Position numbers and translations under genes: made by a program. Under the pieces are notes generated by a model. It saw only the letters and a list, made by a program, of their open reading frames with translations, did no database searches and had not been told where the DNA came from. Positions 63,697 through 64,000 of a DNA stretch of 64,000 nucleotides are shown here, one piece after another (the first letter of the stretch is position 1; every line of letters begins with the position of its first letter). Where the stretch lies: positions 124,001-188,000 of the forward strand of contig NZ_JACHYN010000002.1 in assembly GCF_014192915.1 (NCBI RefSeq), written 5' to 3'. The DNA comes from Azospirillum sp. OGB3. Lineage in GTDB: Bacteria; Pseudomonadota; Alphaproteobacteria; Azospirillales; Azospirillaceae.

Positions 63697-64000
63697 CTAC
63701 ACTGGATCGAGTTCGGTGTCCCAATAAAGAAAATCCCGCCAACTTTCGTGAAGGAAGTTTGGCGGGAATGCACGTCCGTTCTCTTGAAGCTGGTAGGCAC
63801 TCGGCTGGAACGGGGGACTGAGGGGGATCATGCCGCAACTGTGCGGCAACCTGTTTCCCTTTGCCAGATTGCAGGCCGAGCAGGAGGTGACGACGTTGTC
63901 CCAGGTGGTGCGCCCGCCGCGCGACCGTGGGATGACGTGGTCGAAGGTCAGTTCCTGCGTGGGGAAGTGGTGGCCGCAATACTGGCAGGTGAAGCGGTCG
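63697..64000 (-). CDS. HNH endonuclease, C-terminal part (5' end outside window)
   Basis: The last 101 residues of an HNH-family nuclease; the start is beyond the window edge. The zinc pairs are CQYC and CSAC, and the HNH core is LTFDHVIPRSRGGRTTWDNV followed by NLAKGNR. The C-terminal stretch ENGRAFPPNFLHESWRDFLY is a recurring tail of chromosomal HNH proteins in alphaproteobacteria. An intrinsic-terminator-like hairpin (63734-63767, then TTTTCTTTATT on the minus strand) lies inside the coding region before the stop. Confidence 0.9.
   Translation of the reverse strand, partial: DRFTCQYCGHHFPTQELTFDHVIPRSRGGRTTWDNVVTSCSACNLAKGNRLPHSCGMIPLSPPFQPSAYQLQENGRAFPPNFLHESWRDFLYWDTELDPV
63725..63767 (-). 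terminator. Terminator-like hairpin within the HNH gene
   Basis: TCCCGCCAA (63767-63759 on the minus strand) pairs with TTGGCGGGA (63742-63734), and is followed by TTTTCTTTATT. Its position is upstream of the HNH stop codon at 63697. Confidence 0.6.

Overview
The window is high-GC, densely coded bacterial chromosome with about 62 protein genes and two tRNA-Leu genes. I see no transposase, integrase, phage gene or CRISPR array. Several genes point to an alphaproteobacterium, most likely a Rhodospirillales member such as Azospirillum: the F1-ATPase zeta inhibitor (DUF1476) beside purine genes, the PurS/PurQ/small-PurL form of FGAM synthetase, the BolA-Grx4 pair, Coq7, and an NRDE/TANGO2 protein. 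The genus is inferred from gene content and style, not from a search.

Layout. 1-5.3 kb: the end of rpsD, an AbrB-PemK toxin-antitoxin pair, a TetR regulator divergent from an Old Yellow Enzyme with two palindromic operators between them, a RarD-type exporter, a small secreted protein, and grxD-bolA. 5.3-16.2 kb: a purine block read leftward (purB, purC, purS, purQ, purL) broken up by alkA-MOSC, a LysR/MFS pair, the zeta inhibitor and an NRDE protein. 16.5-24.3 kb: a large Cache-PAS-PAS-GGDEF-EAL protein, TerB, RadC, Map, SfsA, a CinA-type protein and two tiny membrane proteins. 24.5-34.9 kb: tRNA-Leu(UAA), then a branched-chain-type ABC importer whose genes lie in two blocks (livK-livH and livM-livG-livF-hydrolase). 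Between the blocks sit queC and two paralogous, catalytically degenerate GGDEF/EAL-like proteins. Then comes an EpmC-like protein. 35-46.7 kb: a chemoreceptor, a glycosyltransferase pair, a serine hydrolase, a SnoaL-like protein, an unknown Ala/Gly/Ser-rich protein, a Rieske-tailed FAD oxidoreductase and nadE.

46.7-61.4 kb is the main functional unit: a PQQ-dependent alcohol-oxidation locus. It has a PedA1A2BC-type ABC system (permease, ATPase, YVTN propeller, binding protein), cytochrome c PedF, an MxaJ/XoxJ-type binding protein, a fused SoxYZ-like carrier, a metallo-beta-lactamase-fold relay protein, the quinoprotein alcohol dehydrogenase, a NarL-type regulator, a NitT/TauT-type ABC importer, a CxxxCW rhodanese-like protein and a second cytochrome c. 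The dehydrogenase has an Asp two residues after its catalytic Asp, the signature of lanthanide-dependent enzymes. 61.5-64 kb: a cupin, tRNA-Leu(CAA), dsbB-coq7, a DUF1289 protein and a partial HNH endonuclease.

Non-coding structure. Two families of about 95-140 bp palindromic repeats lie between genes (three copies of one, two of the other). One copy supplies the last codons and stop of a LysR gene. A 24-codon hydrophobic micro-ORF with a strong ribosome binding site lies at 60.1 kb. The best leads are the lanthanide-type alcohol locus, the tandem degenerate GGDEF/EAL pair nested in the split liv genes, the micropeptide and the repeat families.
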